From Pseudomonadota bacterium (lineage in GTDB: Bacteria > Pseudomonadota > Gammaproteobacteria > Acidiferrobacterales > UBA6901), in assembly GCA_021785795.1 (NCBI GenBank), contig JAJYEK010000123.1, positions 1-10,181 on the forward strand: a stretch of DNA of 10,181 bases. The letters run 5' to 3'. The translations under genes were made by a program, and so were the position numbers. Every line of letters starts with the position of its first letter. Within the stretch, counting starts at the first letter, position 1. Below are positions 6,843-10,181 of this stretch, in pieces. Below the pieces are notes generated by a model. It was given only the letters and a program-made list of their open reading frames with translations, did not search any database and was not told the origin of the DNA.

Positions 6843-7838
6843 CTATTTCTGCTGTGCCAGTCTGCTCCAGCGAATCAGCACGTCCTCGAGCAGCAACAGT
6901 TCGTCAGCGGGTCCGTCCAGAAGATGCCTGCTCTCGGAAACCGCCTCAAGAAAACGGAATAACTGTTTCAAGTTTAACCTCTTTTCCAGCACATGCAACC
7001 GCTCGCTGGAATCGCGGTTCGCCAGGGTTCCGTGCGCGGGCGCCATGCCGATTCTGATCAGATCCATGACCCCGCCCTCCAGCCACTCCAGGCAGCGGCG
7101 TGCCCCATGCGATTTCCAGCGTGCGGCACAGGACACCGGATCTCCCTTCCCGGTTCCGAGCGCCTCGATATCCTCCAGCAATTCACCGCGCACCGCCAGA
7201 AAACCGTCCTGTTGCAGCGCCACAGCCTGCAACGGCGCGCCGCCGGCCAGTTCCAGCAGCAGCTCGGCCTGTTCTCCGGGAAATCCCTCGATTGCCCGCA
7301 GCCAGGCCAGCGCTTCGCTGCGTGCCGGCCGGGGGAAAGTCACCCGCTGGCAGCGGCTGCGCACGGTGGCCGGCAGTCGTACCGGATCGGAGCTGACCAG
7401 GAACAGCAGACTGTCCGGTGGCGGTTCCTCCAGCAGCTTGAGCAGGCTATTCGCGGCATGGGTGTTCATCGCCTCGGCCGGTGAAATGACGACGATCTTG
7501 CGCTGTCCGATATGCGGCCGCAGGTGCAGAAATTGCGCCAGCGCCCGGATCTGATCGATGGCGATGGCCTTCCCTTCCTCCGCCGGTACTACCCACTGGA
7601 CATCGGGATGCGTGCCGGCCGCCAGCAGACGGCAGTTCTGGCAGGTTCCGCACGACGATGGTGCGGCGCCGTCCGGGTGCTCGCAGGACAGGACCTGCGC
7701 CACATGGGCAGCGCATGCAGCCTTGCCCAAACCGCGCGGTCCGGCGAGCAGCAGGGCGTGCGGCAAGCGTTCGGTATCCTGCGTGATGCGGCGCGCCTGG
7801 CCCAGCGTCCACGGATACAGCCGTGCGCCGGTATTCAC
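6843..7838 (-). CDS. holB: DNA polymerase III subunit delta-prime
   Basis: This 331-residue AAA+ clamp-loader subunit shows a P-loop-like GPRGLGKA (33-40), a zinc-binding cysteine set (Cys52, Cys63, Cys66, Cys69; CGTCQNC), LLKLLEEPP (132-140) and the sensor/arginine-finger motif SRC (161-163). The C-terminal helical collar domain follows, with no obvious truncation. Delta-prime is the stator of the clamp loader that places the beta sliding clamp on primed DNA at the replication fork. The start is GTG at 7838, which overlaps the tmk stop as GTGA (4 bp), so translation is probably coupled to tmk. The tmk-holB-pilZ-tatD order supports the assignment. Confidence 0.95.
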   Translation of the reverse strand: MNTGARLYPWTLGQARRITQDTERLPHALLLAGPRGLGKAACAAHVAQVLSCEHPDGAAPSSCGTCQNCRLLAAGTHPDVQWVVPAEEGKAIAIDQIRALAQFLHLRPHIGQRKIVVISPAEAMNTHAANSLLKLLEEPPPDSLLFLVSSDPVRLPATVRSRCQRVTFPRPARSEALAWLRAIEGFPGEQAELLLELAGGAPLQAVALQQDGFLAVRGELLEDIEALGTGKGDPVSCAARWKSHGARRCLEWLEGGVMDLIRIGMAPAHGTLANRDSSERLHVLEKRLNLKQLFRFLEAVSESRHLLDGPADELLLLEDVLIRWSRLAQQK

Positions 7839-8458
7839 GGCAGGAATTCCTGCAGGATCGCACGGATCGCGTCCTGGACCTGTCCCGGTGTGTGTGCGCC
7901 ATCGATGACACGGATGCGGCCCGGCTCGCGGGCAGCGGCCACCAGATAGTGCCGGCGTACGCGTTCGAAGAACTCCCGCTTTTCGCGCTCGAAGCGGTCC
8001 GGAACGCTGCGCCTGCCGGCCCGCGCAAGTCCCTGGTCGACCGGAATATCGAACAGCAGTGTCAGATCCGGCCGCAGCGCGCCCTGCACCCAGTTCTCGA
8101 GAATACCGATGCGCTCATCGGGTATGCCGCGCCCGCCTCCCTGGTAGGCATAGGTGGCGTCGGTAAACCGGTCGCACACGACCCACATGCCCTCATCCAG
8201 GGCTGGACGGATGCGTTCAGCGAGGTGCTGGGCGCGCGCGGCAAACATCATCAGCAGTTCGCTGTCCGCACAGATGTTCGTGCGATCTGCGCGCAGCATG
8301 ATTTCGCGCAATGCCTCGCCAAGAACAGTGCCTCCGGGTTCACGTGTCACGAGATGAGGAATTGCGGCGGACCGCAGCAGCTGCTGGACGAACTCCAGGC
8401 TCGTGCTTTTGCCGGCTCCCTCGATACCCTCGAGCGTGAGGAACCGCCCCCGGATCAT
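7835..8458 (-). CDS. tmk: Thymidylate kinase
   Basis: This 207-residue P-loop kinase phosphorylates dTMP to dTDP using ATP, in the cytosolic dTTP pathway. Visible motifs are the P-loop EGIEGAGKST (10-19), REPGGT (39-44, thymidylate binding), the DRF motif at 96-98 with TDATYAYQGGGRG behind it, and a LID region near RRSVPDRFEREKREFFERV. Length is normal for bacterial Tmk. The ATG at 8458 overlaps the mltG stop as ATGA, and its own stop overlaps the holB GTG start, so it sits in the middle of a translationally coupled series. Confidence 0.97.
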   Translation of the reverse strand: MIRGRFLTLEGIEGAGKSTSLEFVQQLLRSAAIPHLVTREPGGTVLGEALREIMLRADRTNICADSELLMMFAARAQHLAERIRPALDEGMWVVCDRFTDATYAYQGGGRGIPDERIGILENWVQGALRPDLTLLFDIPVDQGLARAGRRSVPDRFEREKREFFERVRRHYLVAAAREPGRIRVIDGAHTPGQVQDAIRAILQEFLP

Positions 8459-9567
8459 GGCGCGGCGTCACCGACGCGGGACAGCGGACCGGAGCGGTGC
8501 ACCTGCCGCATCGGTCTCGCCTTGCGCTCCACTGCCAACGGTTGCGGTGAACTTCTGCCGTGCAGCTGATACTTGATGACGGCCCGATCCTGACCCTGCA
8601 GGGTATCGGAAAATGCATGGGTGCCATCCCCACGCGCCACAAAATAAAGCGCCTTGGTGTCGGCCGGATTGAGCGCGGCATGCAGCGCATCCTCGCTCGG
8701 CATGGCAATCGGCGTTGGCGGCAGGCCGGATATGACGTAGGTATTGTACGGTGTCCAGCGGTGCAGATCCGCGGTCGTGATCTTGCCGTGGTAACGGCTA
8801 CCCATGCCGTAGATCACGGTCGGATCGGTTTGCAGCCTCATGCCCATCCGTAGGCGGTTGACGAACACGCCGGCGATGATTCGGCGCTCGCTTGGCAGGC
8901 TCGCTTCTTTTTCGATGATGGAAGCCAGGATCAGGGCCTGACCCGGCGTTTTCAGCGGAACGGTCGGGTCGCGATCGGCCCATTCCTTCCGCAGCGTGCG
9001 CTGCATTCTGAGATAGGCGCGCTGCAGGATCATCCGATCGGACATACCCGCTGCATAGTCATAGGTATCCGGGAAGAACCGCCCTTCTGGCGAAACCCCG
9101 GGATGTCCCAGGCTCGCCATGATCTCGGCCGGCGTCAGATCGCTCAAGGTGTGGAGCAGATGCGGTGCCGCATCGAGCGACTGCATGACCTGGGCGAATG
9201 TCCAGCCGTCAACGATGGTGAACGGATACTGAGCCACCTTTCCGGCGATCACCTGCTCGAGAATGTCGAACGCCGTGACGCCGTGGTGGAAGCGATATTC
9301 GCCGGCCTTCAGACTTCGACTCTCACCGCGCAGGTAGGCCAGCAGCACCAGGGTGTTCGGATCCGGCAGGACATGCTGGTCGTAGAGCTCGCGGCTGAAG
9401 GCATGCAGACTGGTGCCGGGCTGCACTACGTAGATCTTGCGCGCCGGCGACAGCGGGGTGATTCCGAACCAGAGCAGGTAAGCGGCCATTCCGAGCACCA
9501 GGGCCGCCGCTGCCATGAGCCCATACTTCAGCACCTTGACGAATTTTCCCAAAATCCGACTCCTCAT
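8455..9567 (-). CDS. mltG: Endolytic peptidoglycan transglycosylase MltG (YceG-like)
   Basis: This inner-membrane lytic transglycosylase cleaves nascent glycan strands and is thought to set their length. From ATG 9567 it has 370 residues: a short positively charged N-terminus, one membrane segment (about 15-34, YGLMAAAALVLGMAAYLLW), a LysM-like region with LKAGEYRF (87-93), and the catalytic domain. That domain has ASIIEKEASLPSER (215-228), which carries the active-site Glu, then FVNRLRMGMRLQTDPTVIYG and YNTYVISGLPPTPIAMP. The C-terminal ~35 residues are a low-complexity tail. The start is not settled. ATG 9567 has no clear ribosome binding site, whereas AGGAG (9564-9560, minus strand) stands 7 nt before a TTG at 9552 that would give 365 residues. 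The frame stays open to 9702, but that part covers strong inverted repeats and is unlikely to be translated. Confidence 0.94.
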   Translation of the reverse strand: MRSRILGKFVKVLKYGLMAAAALVLGMAAYLLWFGITPLSPARKIYVVQPGTSLHAFSRELYDQHVLPDPNTLVLLAYLRGESRSLKAGEYRFHHGVTAFDILEQVIAGKVAQYPFTIVDGWTFAQVMQSLDAAPHLLHTLSDLTPAEIMASLGHPGVSPEGRFFPDTYDYAAGMSDRMILQRAYLRMQRTLRKEWADRDPTVPLKTPGQALILASIIEKEASLPSERRIIAGVFVNRLRMGMRLQTDPTVIYGMGSRYHGKITTADLHRWTPYNTYVISGLPPTPIAMPSEDALHAALNPADTKALYFVARGDGTHAFSDTLQGQDRAVIKYQLHGRSSPQPLAVERKARPMRQVHRSGPLSRVGDAAP

Positions 9568-9600
9568 GTCGCTGTGACGAGATTTCCTACCGCTATCACC

Positions 9601-9660
9601 GCCGCGTGCGGCTTCCTTCGCCGGTGCGCGCGCACCGCATGCCGCGGTCCGCGGCATGCG
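9601..9660. repeat. Cluster of three adjacent GC-rich inverted repeats
   Basis: Three dyads lie within 60 bp. GCCGCGTGCGGC spans 9601-9612 (5-bp arms). CGGTGCGCGCGCACCG spans 9622-9637 and is a perfect 16-bp palindrome. The third, at 9636-9660, has 12-bp arms around a single central T. The last two share two bases. Transcribed RNA could form strong hairpins about 35-90 nt before the mltG start. No T-run follows on either strand, so a simple intrinsic terminator is not supported. A REP-like extragenic element or an mRNA structure upstream of mltG are possible roles; both are inferred. Confidence 0.6.
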
Positions 9661-9847
9661 CACGGCGGTAACGTGGCCCCGGGACCTTGCAGCCAGGCGC
9701 AACGATTCGCCGCGTACCTGCCTTCGGCCACGGACCGACGCAACACAACTTGCCCGTTGTCGGCATCAAGGCGATTCCGAAGCGCGGATCCATACCTGTA
9801 CACCCGGTTTTGAGTTCGGCCGGAAAGGCGGAAAAACTGCGGCATGT

Positions 9848-9861
9848 TCATAACGTTATGA
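9848..9861. repeat. Perfect AT-rich palindrome, possible operator
   Basis: TCATAACGTTATGA is a perfect 14-bp inverted repeat in a locally AT-rich patch about 280 bp upstream of mltG. It overlaps -10-like hexamers on both strands (TATGAT at 9857-9862 plus; TATCAT at 9863-9858 minus), but I find no matching -35 at the right distance. It may be an operator over a promoter of the mltG operon. This is inferred. Confidence 0.4.
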
Positions 9862-10181
9862 TACATTTAGCCGGCGGGAACTGCGAGCAAGAGACTGTGA
9901 TGTTTCCGTGCCAATATCTGCCTGCGGCGAAGGGTTTGGGCGCCAAAACCGCCTTGCCGCACCCTATGCGGGTATCATGCAATCCCTGTTCGTACCCGCC
10001 ATCGGCACTGCCCAGCCGATGCTGGCCTGCCACAAAGACTCCACGGCAAAACCAACTGCCGCGGGCCCCGGCTGTGGCAGATAAAGAGCGTCAAACCCGC
10101 CGACAAGGGCCAGACGCTGAAGTGTCTCGACGCCATCATCGCACGCGGACAGTGAAATTGAATGGCGCGAGTGGCCGGTGA

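Larger units (their letters stand above)
9568..10181. other. Region upstream of mltG with no convincing gene
   Basis: Open frames on both strands translate to arginine/proline-rich noise without recognisable motifs or ribosome binding sites. The segment holds the inverted-repeat cluster at 9601-9660 and an AT-rich palindrome at 9848-9861, and it should contain the promoter of the mltG operon on the minus strand. The pabC gene often found directly upstream of mltG in gammaproteobacteria is not seen. Near the right end, the plus-strand frame ending at TGA 10153-10155 has a protein-like tail (KPADKGQTLKCLDAIIARGQ), possibly the remains of a coding sequence. An ATG at 10162 could begin a gene leaving the window. 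Neither is firm. Confidence 0.5.

Noticed and set aside
9568..9702. 45-residue N-terminal extension of mltG
   Set aside because: It covers the inverted-repeat cluster, is Arg/Ala-rich, and would put a long non-family tail before the membrane segment.
1..10181. CRISPR arrays, tRNA or rRNA genes, complete insertion sequences
   Set aside because: I found no regularly spaced direct repeats, no tRNA or rRNA signature and no transposase with terminal inverted repeats on reading both strands.

Overview
The window is GC-rich bacterial DNA, most likely from a gammaproteobacterium. The best evidence is the minus-strand block mltG-tmk-holB-pilZ-tatD. Its gene order and its non-canonical PilZ (ending in a DKPTHTM tail) are typical of gammaproteobacteria that carry type IV pili. 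I cannot name a genus from the sequence alone.

Left part (1-5708, plus strand): this looks like an accessory metabolic locus. It opens with the C-terminal third of a class V aminotransferase-fold PLP enzyme (1-510), cut by the window edge. A gap of about 650 bp without a convincing gene follows; it holds three perfect palindromes of 14-16 bp. Then comes a tightly packed three-gene operon. The first gene is a group II (aromatic-amino-acid-decarboxylase type) PLP enzyme at 1167-2729. The second is a protein with a TPR-like N-terminus and a C-terminal ATP-grasp ligase domain at 2722-3987. The third is a divergent fold-type-I PLP enzyme at 3984-5708. All three overlap by a few bases, so they are probably translationally coupled. 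Three PLP enzymes beside one ATP-grasp ligase suggest synthesis or tailoring of an amino-acid-derived small molecule or peptide. The product is unknown to me, and this is the best candidate for an undescribed system here.

Right part (5656-9567, minus strand): this is a housekeeping operon read right to left. It encodes MltG (peptidoglycan lytic transglycosylase), Tmk (thymidylate kinase), HolB (DNA polymerase III delta-prime), PilZ (type IV pilus biogenesis) and TatD (metal-dependent deoxyribonuclease). The genes overlap or lie 3 bp apart. The two blocks converge, and the last 53 bp of the accessory operon overlap the 3' end of tatD, leaving no room for a normal intergenic terminator.

Right edge (9568-10181): I see no convincing gene. 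The segment contains a cluster of strong GC-rich inverted repeats (9601-9660) just upstream of mltG and an AT-rich perfect palindrome at 9848-9861. The pabC gene often found upstream of mltG in gammaproteobacteria is not present in this stretch.
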